DNA of 64,000 bases, taken from positions 682,001-746,000 of the forward strand of contig NZ_CP043732.1 of the NCBI RefSeq assembly GCF_014084045.1, read 5' to 3'. This stretch comes from Microbacterium esteraromaticum. GTDB lineage: Bacteria; Actinomycetota; Actinomycetes; Actinomycetales; Microbacteriaceae. The notes beneath the pieces were generated by a model that searched no databases, had not been told where the DNA came from, and was given only the letters and a program-made list of their open reading frames with translations. Both the position numbers and the translations under genes were made by a program. How positions within the stretch are numbered: the stretch's first letter is position 1; the number at the start of each line of letters is the position of its first letter. Below, piece by piece: positions 1-8,844 of this stretch.

Positions 1-159
1 GCGTTCACCGCGGCCGCGAAGAAGGCGGGCGTCTGGCCGTTCGTGCACTTCAACCGCACGCACATCGCCCCGCCGCTCGTGATCACCGAAGACGAGCTCG
101 TGCGCGGCCTCGCGGCGATCGACGAGGCCCTCACTGCGGCCGACGCCCATACGGCCTGA
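1..159 (+). CDS. C-terminal fragment of a class III (PLP) aminotransferase-like protein
   Basis: Frame 1 is open from the window edge to a TGA at 157-159 and encodes 52 residues. The segment FVHFNRTHIAPPLVITEDEL followed by an amphipathic helix resembles the extreme C-terminus of class III pyridoxal-phosphate aminotransferases, where an HIAPPL/ITxxEL motif precedes the last helix. The catalytic lysine and cofactor site lie outside the window, so substrate and pathway cannot be assigned. It is followed by a strong hairpin, consistent with the end of a transcription unit. The family call rests on this short tail only. Confidence 0.55.
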   Translation, partial: AFTAAAKKAGVWPFVHFNRTHIAPPLVITEDELVRGLAAIDEALTAADAHTA

Positions 160-175
160 CGGCTCCAGGACGGTT

Positions 176-331
176 CCGGCCGGATGGGAAACGCCGGTGA
201 GCGCGCGTGCTCACCGGCGTTTCCCGTCTGGTGCGGCGCGGTCCGGATGGGAAACGCCGGTTCCGGATGCCCCGCACCGGTGTTTTCCGTCTGGTGCGGC
301 GGCGTCCGGATGGGGAACGCCGGTTCCGGAT
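176..331. repeat. Intergenic repeat with 63-bp period built on GGGAAACGCCGG
   Basis: A 43-bp segment starting GTCTGGTGCGGC at 226-268 recurs at 289-331 with only a few differences, an offset of 63 bp. The word TCCGG..GGATGGGAAACGCCGGT is also present at 176-198, and its inverse (ACCGGCGTTTCC, ACCGGTGTTTTCC) at 214-225 and 277-289. Each unit can therefore fold as a hairpin. This leaves about two and a half copies between the aminotransferase tail and the esterase. No coding signal is convincing here. Confidence 0.75.
186..225. terminator. Perfect 17-bp stem hairpin, probable terminator and part of a repeat
   Basis: GGGAAACGCCGGTGAGC (186-202) and its exact reverse complement (209-225) flank a 6-nt loop. 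There is no U-tract, as is common in high-GC actinobacteria. It begins 27 bp after the aminotransferase stop, so termination of that gene is likely. The arm word GGGAAACGCCGGT recurs downstream in a tandem array. Confidence 0.6.
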
Positions 332-397
332 AGGGTGTGCGATCAGCGGCGGCCGCGAGGGATGGGGCGCCTCGACCGGCCTGGCTACGCTGGAGCC

Positions 398-1834
398 GTG
401 GATCAGATCGCACAGACAGCGGAGGGGCCCGTCCGGGGCATCCCTCGACGGGACGGATCGCTGGCGTTCCTCGGCATCCCGTACGCCGCCGCGCCCACCG
501 GCGGGCGGCGCTTCCTCCCACCGCAGCCGGTCACACCCTGGGCGGAGCCGCTCGACGCGACCGAGTACGGACCGACGCCGCAGCGCCGCGAGGAGCCGAA
601 CGCGATCATCCCCGAGCCGAGCATCCCCGGCCGGGAGACGCTGAATCTCAACGTGTTCACACCGGCCCTCGACGGCAGCCGCCCGGTGCTCGTCTGGATC
701 CACGGCGGAGGGTACTCATCCGGGTCTCCGGCCAGCCCGTGGTACGACGGGCGCGCCTTCGTGCGCGACGGGATCGTCGTCGTGGCGATCTCGTACCGTC
801 TGGGCTTCGACGGGTTCGGCGTGATCGACGGCGCCCCCGACAACCGCGGCGTGCGCGACTGGATCGCCGCGCTCGAGTGGGTCCAGCGCAGCATCGCCGG
901 CTTCGGCGGCGACCCGTCCCGCGTCACGATCGCCGGGCAGTCGGCCGGCGGCGGCGCGGTGCTCACCCTGCTCGGGATGCCCGAGGCGCAGCATCTGTTC
1001 CGTGCCTGCATCTCTCTCAGCGGCGCGCTCGGCGACCTCCCGCGCGATCGGGCCCGTCGGCGCAGCGAGCGCCTGGCGGAGATGGTCGGCTGCGAGCCGA
1101 CCCTCGACGGCTTCCGCGGCGTGAAGGAGCGCGAGCTCACGCGGCGCCAGCACGAGGCATCCCTGCTCGGCAGGACGGGCCTCGCCGCGACCACGGCGAC
1201 CCTCACCGACGGCCTGCCGTGGGGCCCCGTGGTCGACGGTGAGCTGATCATGCGCCCGACGGTGGACTCGTTCGCCGCGGGCGTCGGCGCCGACAAGCCG
1301 CTGCTGCTTGGCGCCACCGACGACGAGTTCACGATGGTGTTCGACGGGGCACCGCGCATCCTGCGCTGGGTGCCCGTGCCGCTCGCCCTGCGGGTCGTGG
1401 AGAAGACTCGCGCGCTGCGCCGCGGCTGGCGCCGGGCGAACCGGGCCCGCCGTGGGTCGGGCGCGGCACTCGGCCGCTTCGTGACCGATCGCGTGTTCCG
1501 CTCGCTGGTCGTACGGGTCGCCGAGACCCGGCGCGATGCCCGCACCTGGGCGTACCGCTTCGCGTGGACGTCGCCGACGAACGGCTGGTCCTACCACTGC
1601 CTCGACGTGCCGTTCTGGTTCGACTGCCTCGACGATCCGCATGTGGCCCGCATCGCGGGCGAGAACCCTCCCCAGCGCCTGGCCGACGAGATGCACGCTG
1701 CGGCGGTCGCATTCGTCCGAGACGGCGACCCCGGCTGGCCGGCTTGGCGCACAGAGCCGGGCACGACGCGGGTGTTCGGCGATCAGCCCGCGCTGTCGCG
1801 CTCGGCCTACGACGACGCCCTTCCGCTGGTGTGA
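398..1834 (+). CDS. Type-B carboxylesterase (alpha/beta hydrolase)
   Basis: 478-residue protein of the carboxylesterase/cholinesterase family that hydrolyses carboxylic esters; the natural substrate is unknown. The N-terminus reads GPVRGIPR..FLGIPYAAAP, typical of the family. The oxyanion-hole motif HGGGY is at residues 102-106 and the nucleophile elbow GQSAG has Ser182. There is no signal peptide, so it is probably cytoplasmic. The frame stays open upstream to 197, but that part is repeat-encoded and arginine-rich. The GTG at 398 is preferred because family homology begins immediately after it. It may be transcribed alone; the next genes run on the other strand. Confidence 0.85.
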   Translation: MDQIAQTAEGPVRGIPRRDGSLAFLGIPYAAAPTGGRRFLPPQPVTPWAEPLDATEYGPTPQRREEPNAIIPEPSIPGRETLNLNVFTPALDGSRPVLVWIHGGGYSSGSPASPWYDGRAFVRDGIVVVAISYRLGFDGFGVIDGAPDNRGVRDWIAALEWVQRSIAGFGGDPSRVTIAGQSAGGGAVLTLLGMPEAQHLFRACISLSGALGDLPRDRARRRSERLAEMVGCEPTLDGFRGVKERELTRRQHEASLLGRTGLAATTATLTDGLPWGPVVDGELIMRPTVDSFAAGVGADKPLLLGATDDEFTMVFDGAPRILRWVPVPLALRVVEKTRALRRGWRRANRARRGSGAALGRFVTDRVFRSLVVRVAETRRDARTWAYRFAWTSPTNGWSYHCLDVPFWFDCLDDPHVARIAGENPPQRLADEMHAAAVAFVRDGDPGWPAWRTEPGTTRVFGDQPALSRSAYDDALPLV

Positions 1835-1843
1835 GCCCGCCGC

Positions 1844-2779
1844 CTACTTGCCCATGCCGAGGGTCAGGCCCTCGGTGAGGCGCCTGCCGACCCAGAGGTA
1901 GATCGCGAGCATCGGGAGCACGACGATGCACAGGCCCGCGAACAGACCGCCCCAGTCCGCCCCTGAGTACGTCTGCTGCTGGATGAAGGAGATCAGGGCG
2001 ACAGGCAGTGTGTACTTGTCGGTGGACTGCAGCAGCGTCAGCGCCAGCAGGGTCTCGTTCCAGTGCGAGATCACCTGCAGCACGAACGCGGTCAGGATGC
2101 CTCCCTTGGCGAGCGGCAGCGTGATGCGCCAGAACGTGCCGAACGCCGTGACCCCGTCCAGCGCCGCCGCCTCCTCCATCTCCAGCGGGAGCGACCGGAA
2201 GAACGCGGTGAGCAGGAATACCGTGAACGGCATCGAGACGCCGATGTACACCAGATTGAGGCCGATCAGGCTGTCGGTGAGGTACACCTCGTTGAGCATC
2301 ACGAAGAGCGGGATCACGATCACCTGCGCCGGGATGCCCAGGCCGAGCACGAAGTACAGCGTGAGCGAGTTCGTCACGCGGTTCTCGACGCGGCTCAGGT
2401 AGTACGCGGCGGGTGCGGCGATGGCCACGGTGAGGAACGAGGACACCAGCGTGGTGACCACGCTGTTCATCGTCGCGGTCGCGAAGTCGCCCACCGTCCA
2501 TGCGGTGACGAAGTTGGCGGGGTCGAGAGAGGTGGGCATCCCCCAGGGATCGTTGAGGATCGACCTGGTGTCGCGGAAGGCCTGGATCACCATCCAGACC
2601 ATCCACGCGATGTTCAGCGCGACGAAGATCCACAGGAGCACGAGGCCGATGCCCCGCAGAACGCTGCGATCGCGGCCGATCGCTGCTCGGCGGGGACGGG
2701 AGCGGGGGTTCTTCGGCACCACCAGCGCATGCGTGGTCTGGTCGGGTGCGGGCGAGGGGGCGGTGAGGGTCACGGTCAT
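1844..2779 (-). CDS. ABC carbohydrate importer permease, MalG type
   Basis: 311-residue inner-membrane permease of a CUT1-type sugar ABC transporter. About six hydrophobic segments follow a basic 40-residue cytoplasmic N-terminus. The cytoplasmic EAA loop reads EEAAALDGVTAFGTFWRITL and contacts the ATPase. It is third in the order binding protein, MalF-like permease, MalG-like permease, starting 3 bp after the upstream permease stop. No ATPase gene accompanies it, so an ATPase shared with other sugar importers is expected. Context with sulfatases and a PL8 lyase suggests import of oligosaccharides from a polyanionic glycan. Confidence 0.9.
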   Translation of the reverse strand: MTVTLTAPSPAPDQTTHALVVPKNPRSRPRRAAIGRDRSVLRGIGLVLLWIFVALNIAWMVWMVIQAFRDTRSILNDPWGMPTSLDPANFVTAWTVGDFATATMNSVVTTLVSSFLTVAIAAPAAYYLSRVENRVTNSLTLYFVLGLGIPAQVIVIPLFVMLNEVYLTDSLIGLNLVYIGVSMPFTVFLLTAFFRSLPLEMEEAAALDGVTAFGTFWRITLPLAKGGILTAFVLQVISHWNETLLALTLLQSTDKYTLPVALISFIQQQTYSGADWGGLFAGLCIVVLPMLAIYLWVGRRLTEGLTLGMGK

Positions 2780-2782
2780 CTC

Positions 2783-3742
2783 CTAGAACTCGATCGCTTC
2801 GCGCTTCATCACGCGGCGAAGCAGCAGCACCAGCACCGACACGAGGGCGAGGGACAGCACCGCGGATGCCGACGCGGCACCGTACGCGGGCACGGACTCG
2901 CCTGAGAACGCCGTGACGTAGGTGTACACGGCGGTGGTCCAGGTCTGCGTGGGCGGCATGCCCTGGCCGCTGGATCCGCCGAACACCCAGATGATCTCGA
3001 AGATCTTCACCGACGAGATCGTCCACAGCACGGCGCACGTGCCGAACACGTCCCAGGTGAGCGGAAGGATGACGTAGCGCAGACGCTGGAACGCGTTCGC
3101 TCCCGCCAGCGCGCAGTCCTCGTAGTAGTAGGGCGGGATGCGGTCGACGCCCGCCATGAGGATGGTGGTGAAGTACCCGGTGGTGATCCAGGTGAGCATC
3201 ACCATGATGAGCGGGAACAGGTTGTCCTGCGACAGCCAGGCCGGCGGCTCTGAGACCCCCAGCCCGCCGAGCAGCGTGTTGACCAGGCCACCCGGGTTGA
3301 AGATGAACCCGGCCAGCACGCCGAAGATCATCGCGTTGACCAGGTGCGGGAAGAAGATCACCGAACGGGCGACCTTCTTCCCGACCATGTCACGCAGCAC
3401 CAGCGTGAGACCGAACGCGATGACGAAGATCGCGATCCCGACCACGAAGAGCAGCAGGAGGGTGTTCCCGAAGGACCGCAGGAACAGCTGATCCGAGAAC
3501 AGGCGGACGTAGTTGCCCATCCCCACGAATTCCATGGGTCCGGCGCCCGCCCACTTGTTGAAGCTGATCCAGACGGCGTAGATCGCGGGAACGACGAACA
3601 GGATCGTGTAGAAGACGAACGCCGGCCCGACGAAGGGCACGAAGAGCCGACGACGCGCCCTGTCGATCGTGCTGCCGCCGCCGTGCCGCCCGCGAGGGGC
3701 GACACGGCCGGCGGGCACGGGCACCACAGCGGCCTCGGTCAT
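2783..3742 (-). CDS. ABC carbohydrate importer permease, MalF type
   Basis: 319-residue partner permease of the MalG-like protein just downstream. The TM segment starting FVPFVGPAFVFYTILFVVPA is typical of the MalF/UgpA N-terminus, and the EAA-like loop reads YYEDCALAGANAFQRL. The ATG at 3742 overlaps the binding-protein stop by four bases (ATGA), indicating translational coupling; the much longer open frame upstream lies in another gene's shadow. It acts in the cytoplasmic membrane as a heterodimer with the neighbouring permease. Confidence 0.9.
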   Translation of the reverse strand: MTEAAVVPVPAGRVAPRGRHGGGSTIDRARRRLFVPFVGPAFVFYTILFVVPAIYAVWISFNKWAGAGPMEFVGMGNYVRLFSDQLFLRSFGNTLLLLFVVGIAIFVIAFGLTLVLRDMVGKKVARSVIFFPHLVNAMIFGVLAGFIFNPGGLVNTLLGGLGVSEPPAWLSQDNLFPLIMVMLTWITTGYFTTILMAGVDRIPPYYYEDCALAGANAFQRLRYVILPLTWDVFGTCAVLWTISSVKIFEIIWVFGGSSGQGMPPTQTWTTAVYTYVTAFSGESVPAYGAASASAVLSLALVSVLVLLLRRVMKREAIEF

Positions 3743-5037
3743 GAGTTCTGCTTCCAGTAGTCGATCTGTCCGCTCTTCATCGCCTTCACGAACTGCGCGG
3801 CGTCGGTCTTGCCGAGCACGAGGTCGTTGAGCGCCGGCCACAGCAGCTTCTCCGTGTATCCGGGGAAGCTGATGCCGTCGTTCTGGAGGAAGTACGAATC
3901 GGCCTCGTCCAGGGCGGACTTCACCGAGGACATCTCGTCGCTGACCGCGGCGTCCTGGCGGATCGGGAGGATCTTGGCATCGGTGCCGAGGGCGTCCTGA
4001 TACTCCTTGCGGAGGAAGAAGGAGGCCAGCTTCTGCGCGTTGCCGGCGTTGTGGGCCCTGGCGGGCACGGCGAACCCGACGAAGTCGGCCCGCTCGGCAT
4101 CGCTGCCGCCGTCGACGAGAGGGAACGGGAACGACGAGTACTCGAATCCGTCCGCGGCATACGGCCCCGTCTCGGTCGGAATCCAGGTGCCGTTGAAGAG
4201 GAGCGCGGCCTTGTTGTCGGCCCATGCCTGCTGCTGAGCCGGCCACTTGCTCGCGTTGTAGCCGTCGATGAAGTAGTCCCCGTCGACGAGCTGCTCGACG
4301 AGCTGGGCGGCCTCGAGCGCCTCCTCCGAGTCCCAGGCCTCGCCGCTCTCGTCCGCGGCCATCTCCCTGAGCGAGCCGGGCCCTGCGATGCGCACCATCG
4401 CGGAGGTGTACCAGTAGGCGTTGTACCCGGCGACGTCGCCGTCGATCGCGAGAGGCGTCTCGCCATCCGCCTTGAGCCCGTCCATCACCGCGAGGAAGTC
4501 GTCCCAGGTCCTGGGCGGGCTCTCGACCAGTTCCGGATGCGCCGAGGCGTTGAACCAGAAAGCGTCGCTGGTGAGCGAGTACGGCAGCATCCAGGGTGCG
4601 TCCTCGCCCTCGACCGTGAGCACGTCGTCCTTCAGATACGCCTCGGGCACGAGCGCCGACACCTTCTGGCCCTCCACCTCGTTGCCGTAGGCCTCATCGA
4701 GCGCTTTGGCCTGGACGGTCTCGGCGAGCACCGGGGCGAGCCGCGCGAAGGAGCCGTCGACGAGGTCGGGGACCTTGTTGGTGTTCAGGGTCGGAACGAC
4801 CTTCTTGACGTTGTCGCGTCCCTGCCACTGGACGTTCACCTCGACGCCGGTCTCCTTCTCGAAGTCGGCGATCGCGTCGGCGATGACCTTCTGCTGGGCC
4901 TCGCCTTCCTTCCACATCGACCAGTAGGTCAGCTCCTTCGACTCCGCACCACCGCTGCTGCTGGATGCGCATCCGGCTGCGGACAGCGCGACCGCGCCGA
5001 TGAGGACGAGTGCTGAGAGCTTTCGGGACTTCGCCAT
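3739..5037 (-). CDS. Extracellular sugar-binding lipoprotein of an ABC importer
   Basis: 432-residue family 1 solute-binding protein. The N-terminus MAKSRKLSALVLIGAVALSA is a lipoprotein signal ending in a lipobox with Cys23 (AAGC), followed by a Ser/Gly linker. The body has typical SBP features such as TYWSMWKEGEAQQKVIADAI and later tryptophan- and aromatic-rich ligand segments. GGAAGG on the minus strand just upstream of the ATG serves as ribosome binding site. First gene of the operon with two permeases, divergent from the regulator at 5267. Ligand inferred to be an oligosaccharide; identity not visible from sequence. Confidence 0.9.
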   Translation of the reverse strand: MAKSRKLSALVLIGAVALSAAGCASSSSGGAESKELTYWSMWKEGEAQQKVIADAIADFEKETGVEVNVQWQGRDNVKKVVPTLNTNKVPDLVDGSFARLAPVLAETVQAKALDEAYGNEVEGQKVSALVPEAYLKDDVLTVEGEDAPWMLPYSLTSDAFWFNASAHPELVESPPRTWDDFLAVMDGLKADGETPLAIDGDVAGYNAYWYTSAMVRIAGPGSLREMAADESGEAWDSEEALEAAQLVEQLVDGDYFIDGYNASKWPAQQQAWADNKAALLFNGTWIPTETGPYAADGFEYSSFPFPLVDGGSDAERADFVGFAVPARAHNAGNAQKLASFFLRKEYQDALGTDAKILPIRQDAAVSDEMSSVKSALDEADSYFLQNDGISFPGYTEKLLWPALNDLVLGKTDAAQFVKAMKSGQIDYWKQNS

Positions 5038-5266
5038 CGGATTTCCTTCCGTCTGAGAGCGGCTTCTTCGCCTGCGTCGGTCGACTCTCGCGCCCCACAA
5101 GGGGAGCATTCAAGGAGTAATTCCAAACTGGTCGCGAATAGCTCTGCGGGTGCACCGCGGAATGCTCTGGCGGGCACGATAGACGGAAGAGAGGAATCCG
5201 GGATTACATCTTTATTCCTTCTTTCGTCGACCACAGAATCGTAGGAAGTACGACGGAGGGATCGTC
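5038..5266. promoter_or_regulatory. Divergent promoter region with operator-like site at 5186-5220
   Basis: AT-richer 229-bp gap between the binding-protein gene and the GntR/LacI-type regulator. At 5186-5220 the sequence GGAAGAGAGGAATCC is followed by GGGATTACATCTTT, a degenerate version of the 36-bp palindrome at 11721-11756 (GAAGATGAGGAATCA arms). The words ATTCAAGG and ATTCC also recur nearby. The regulator ribosome site is GGAGGG at 5255-5260. No confident -10/-35 pair was identified. Confidence 0.5.
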
Positions 5267-6397
5267 ATGGCCAGCAGGAGGGCAGCAGCGGTGCGCGACG
5301 CGGAGTCGCGTGCGCTGAAGTTCGAGGTGCTCGCCGATCAGCTGCGCCGGGGGATACTCGCCGGCACCTGGACGGCAGGGCAGAAGCTGCCCACGGAGCA
5401 GGAGCTCTCGAAGGAGACGGGCCTGTCTCTGACCACCGTGCGTCGCGCGTTCGACGAGCTGGTCGCCGAGCGCATCGTCGTGCGCCGGCAGGGGGCGGGC
5501 AGCTTCGTTGCGCATGCGCGTCCTCGCGAGCAGAGCTCCCGCCGGCGTATCGGCGTGCTGCTTCCCGACACGCAGCTGTACTACCCGCGTGTGCTCCAGG
5601 GGATAGACGAGTCCCTGTCGGCTGCCGGAGCATCCCTTCAGCTCGCCACCTACCGCTATCGTCCGGAACGAGAGGACGAGGCCATCGCCTCGCTGCTCGA
5701 CGCCGGCGTCGACGGACTGCTGCTCGCGCCCACCCTGACCGGGATCGAGGCGCCGTTCCAGCGCGCCCAGGAGCTCATGGCACTGCCTGTTCCGGTGGTG
5801 CTCGTCGAACGAAGCCTGCAGGATCTGGGGCCCGCAGACACCACCGAGCACGTGTGCTCGGATCACGCGGGTGGCGCGTTCGACGCCGTCTGCCACCTCG
5901 CCCGGCTCGGTCACAGCCGCATCGCGCTTCTCACGCGCTCGCGCACCGTGACCGAGTACGGCGTGATCCAGGGCTACCGACGGGCGGTCGGCGACCTCGG
6001 CCTCCCCCATGGGCTGGAGTTCTCGCAGAGCAAGACCGAATGGGAGAGCGACGCGGCGGCATCCGCGATGCGCGCCCTCCGGGACTTCGAGGCCACCGCC
6101 GCACTGGTGTTCGGCGATCGCGAGGCCACCATGCTCGAAGGGGCTGCGCACCGTGCCGGCATCTCGATTCCGGATGACCTGGCGGTCGTCTCCTACGACG
6201 ACGAGGTCGCGGATCTGGCCGGAGTGCCGCTGACCGCGGTCGCACCGCCCAAGTACCGCATCGGCCGGATGGCCGGAGACATCATGCTGCGCCGGCTCGT
6301 CGAGGGCGACGAATGCCCGCTGCACCAGATCCGGCTGCGCCCGCGGATCGTGATCAGGCGCTCCTGCGGCGGGGACGCGCAGCATGACGACAACTGA
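5267..6397 (+). CDS. GntR-type winged-helix regulator with LacI-like sugar-binding domain
   Basis: 376 residues. Residues about 18-84 form a GntR winged helix (LRRGILAGTWTAGQKLPTEQ, then TTVRRAFDEL). From residue 93 on (RRIGVLLPDTQLYYPRVLQG) it matches the periplasmic-binding-protein fold of LacI regulators, the architecture seen in AraR-type repressors. It probably binds an operator in its own divergent promoter and releases it when a sugar or sugar derivative binds. It is followed within 34 bp by the Gfo/Idh gene and the sulfatases and faces the ABC importer genes, making it the likely local regulator of this island. Effector unknown. Confidence 0.88.
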   Translation: MASRRAAAVRDAESRALKFEVLADQLRRGILAGTWTAGQKLPTEQELSKETGLSLTTVRRAFDELVAERIVVRRQGAGSFVAHARPREQSSRRRIGVLLPDTQLYYPRVLQGIDESLSAAGASLQLATYRYRPEREDEAIASLLDAGVDGLLLAPTLTGIEAPFQRAQELMALPVPVVLVERSLQDLGPADTTEHVCSDHAGGAFDAVCHLARLGHSRIALLTRSRTVTEYGVIQGYRRAVGDLGLPHGLEFSQSKTEWESDAAASAMRALRDFEATAALVFGDREATMLEGAAHRAGISIPDDLAVVSYDDEVADLAGVPLTAVAPPKYRIGRMAGDIMLRRLVEGDECPLHQIRLRPRIVIRRSCGGDAQHDDN

Positions 6398-6430
6398 CGG
6401 ACAACGTACGACGGCCGACGAGGAGAACAC

Positions 6431-7423
6431 GTGCGCATCGGATTGATCGGAGCAGGGGCGGTCGCGCCGTTCCACATCGCAGCGGCGGCGACGCTGGACG
6501 GCATCGAGCTGACCGCGGTGTGCGACATCGACGAGACCACCGCTCGTCGGGCGGCGTCCGGGAGCGCGGCGGCGGTCTTCACCGACCACCGCACGATGCT
6601 GGAGGCGGGCGTCATCGATGCGGTGATCGTGAACACGCCGCACGCTCTGCACCTGCCGATGGCTCAGGATGCCGCCACCGCCGGCGTGCACGTCATGGTG
6701 GAGAAGCCCATGGCCACGACCGTCGACGACTGCGATCGACTGATATCCGCCTGCACGCAGGCGGGGGTGGCTCTCACGGTGGGCCACATCCAGCACTTCA
6801 TGCCCGACAAGCTCGCAGCGCGACGGGTGATCGACTCGGGTGAGCTGGGGGCGGTGCGGATGATCCGCGACAACCGCAGCACCGACTACCGTCCTGGAAC
6901 CCGCCCTGAGTGGTTCTTCTCGCCGACGATCGCCGGTGGCGGGGCGCTGATGAACATCGGCGGTCACTGCCTCGATCGGTCGCTGTGGCTGGGCGACGGA
7001 CGTGCGGTCGAGGTGCTCGCGAGTGCGGTGAACCGCTTCGGCTCGCCCGTCGAGACAGACGGCGGCATGCTCGTGCGCCTCGACAACGGCGTGGGCGTGA
7101 CGATCGCCGTGATCAGCGACCCCGCCACGCGCGGCGACGCCATGTCGGTCGTCTGCGACGAGGGCGTGATCGAGCTCGACCCGCGCCAGGGGGCGACCGT
7201 GCACGTCGATGGACGATCCCGGATCGTGCACGTCGCGGGAGAGCACGACATCCAGCAGGCTTTCACCGCGCAGCTCGCCGACTTCGCCGCGGTGATCGGC
7301 GGGGCCGACCCCGCCGTGCCCCTCGGTCATGCACGCCACGTGATCGAGGTCGTCCTGGCCGCCTACCGCTCCGCGCAGGAGGCGACGACCGTGGCGATCG
7401 CACGCGAGGGGGTCGTCGCATGA
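6431..7423 (+). CDS. Gfo/Idh/MocA family NAD(P)-dependent oxidoreductase
   Basis: 330 residues starting at GTG after an AGGAG ribosome site. Rossmann motif GLIGAGAVA at residues 4-12 and the family signature EKP at 91-93 (catalytic-lysine region), followed by a C-terminal alpha/beta domain. Such enzymes oxidise or reduce a hydroxyl of a sugar or cyclitol, often at C2 or C3. The stop overlaps the next gene (ATGA), so it is co-translated with the sulfatases; a role in processing the desulfated sugar or uronic acid is inferred, not shown. Confidence 0.85.
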   Translation: MRIGLIGAGAVAPFHIAAAATLDGIELTAVCDIDETTARRAASGSAAAVFTDHRTMLEAGVIDAVIVNTPHALHLPMAQDAATAGVHVMVEKPMATTVDDCDRLISACTQAGVALTVGHIQHFMPDKLAARRVIDSGELGAVRMIRDNRSTDYRPGTRPEWFFSPTIAGGGALMNIGGHCLDRSLWLGDGRAVEVLASAVNRFGSPVETDGGMLVRLDNGVGVTIAVISDPATRGDAMSVVCDEGVIELDPRQGATVHVDGRSRIVHVAGEHDIQQAFTAQLADFAAVIGGADPAVPLGHARHVIEVVLAAYRSAQEATTVAIAREGVVA

Positions 7424-8844
7424 CGGCTGCCCGGCCCAACCTCGTGGTGATCGTCAGCGACGATCAGGGCCCGTGGGCCCTCGGCGCCGCAGGCAACCAC
7501 GAGATCCGCACGCCCGTGCTCGACGAACTCGCCGAGCGCGGCGTTCGTCTCGAGCGCTTCTTCTCCGCGTCGCCGGTGTGCTCGCCGGCGCGCGCGTCTC
7601 TGCTCACGGGACGGATCCCCTCGGCGCACGGCGTCCACGACTACCTCGACGGGGCCCACGCCGGTCCCGCCGGCCGCGATCATCTGGAGGGCGTCACGAC
7701 CCTGACCGACGCCCTGGCCGATGCCGGGTACCGCCTCGGGCTGTCCGGCAAGTGGCACCTGGGTGCGAGCGATGCTCCCCGCCGCGGTTTCGTGCACTGG
7801 TACGCACTGGAGGGCGGCGGAAGCCCGTACCACGACGCCGTGATGTACCGCGATGCCCAACCGGAGCATGTGACCGGCTACCTCACCGACGTCATCGCCG
7901 ACGATGCCGTCGCGTTCATCGATGCGGAGCAGGCGCACGATGCGCCCTTCTTCCTGGCCGTGAACTTCACCGCACCGCACAAGCCGTTCGCCGGCCAGCA
8001 TCCCGACGAGTACACCGCGCTGTACCGGGACTGCGCGTTCGACACCTGCCCGCAGGAGGAGCCGCACCCGTGGCTGCAGACGCTCGACGGAGCGCCGATC
8101 GGCGGAGAGCCCGACGCACGCGAAGCCCTGATCGGGTACTTCGCCGCGGTGACCGCGATGGATGCCGCGATCGGCCGCATCCTCGACGCGCTGCGCAGGA
8201 ACGACCGCGAGGACGACACGATCGTCGTCTTCCTCAGCGACAACGGCTTCAGCTGCGGACAGCACGGGTTCTGGGGCAAGGGGAACGGCACGTTCCCCAT
8301 GAACATGTACGACGAGTCGGTGATGGTCCCTTTCATCATCTCGGCGCCGTGGATGCTGCCCTGCGGGGTGGTCGACGATCGGCTGCACAGCGCGTACGAC
8401 CTGCCCGCCACCCTGATGGAGCTGGCGGGCCTGGACGAATCGCCCTTCGAGTCCGGCCCTGGGCGCAGCTTCGCCGGGGCGCTGCGCGGAGAGTCCCCCT
8501 CGCCCCGCTCCGAGCAGCGTCCCGTCGTGGTGCACAGCGAGTACGGCCCTGTGCGGATGATCCGCACCCACGATCGCAAGTACGTGCACCGGCATCCGCA
8601 CGGGCCCCACGAGCTGTACGACCTGGCCGCCGACCCTCGCGAGCGCGAGAATCTCGCCGACCTGCCGTCGCACTCGGACGAGGTCTCCCGGCTGCGCAGG
8701 ATGCTGCGCGACTGGTTCGCCGTGCACTCGACGGCTGACGCGGACGGCCAGGGGCTCCCGGTGTTCGGTGCCGGGCAGACCCGGCCACTCGGCGATGATC
8801 CGCTCGGCGCTTTCGCCCTGCCCGGCTGGGACGACGCGCGATGA
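7420..8844 (+). CDS. Sulfatase (formylglycine-dependent), first of three
   Basis: 474 residues. N-terminus NLVVIVSDDQGPWALG carries the metal-binding Asp pair of the alkaline-phosphatase superfamily. The sulfatase signature is CSPAR with Cys54, the residue oxidised to formylglycine, followed by LLTGR. The metal/active-site region SGKWHLG and the C-terminal block YDLAADPRERENLADL are typical of arylsulfatases. No signal peptide, so it should act on imported sugars in the cytoplasm. Its start overlaps the oxidoreductase stop and its stop overlaps the next sulfatase (ATGA both sides). The formylglycine-generating enzyme is not in the window. Substrate position specificity cannot be told. Confidence 0.9.
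   Translation: MTAARPNLVVIVSDDQGPWALGAAGNHEIRTPVLDELAERGVRLERFFSASPVCSPARASLLTGRIPSAHGVHDYLDGAHAGPAGRDHLEGVTTLTDALADAGYRLGLSGKWHLGASDAPRRGFVHWYALEGGGSPYHDAVMYRDAQPEHVTGYLTDVIADDAVAFIDAEQAHDAPFFLAVNFTAPHKPFAGQHPDEYTALYRDCAFDTCPQEEPHPWLQTLDGAPIGGEPDAREALIGYFAAVTAMDAAIGRILDALRRNDREDDTIVVFLSDNGFSCGQHGFWGKGNGTFPMNMYDESVMVPFIISAPWMLPCGVVDDRLHSAYDLPATLMELAGLDESPFESGPGRSFAGALRGESPSPRSEQRPVVVHSEYGPVRMIRTHDRKYVHRHPHGPHELYDLAADPRERENLADLPSHSDEVSRLRRMLRDWFAVHSTADADGQGLPVFGAGQTRPLGDDPLGAFALPGWDDAR

Noticed and set aside
176..331. CRISPR-like repeat array
   Set aside because: Only two to three units, imperfect, self-complementary throughout, without unique spacers and without cas genes.
2063..2905. Plus-strand open frame opposite the ABC permease genes
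   Set aside because: Runs antisense through two clear permeases, no ribosome site and low-complexity translation; a GC-driven artefact.
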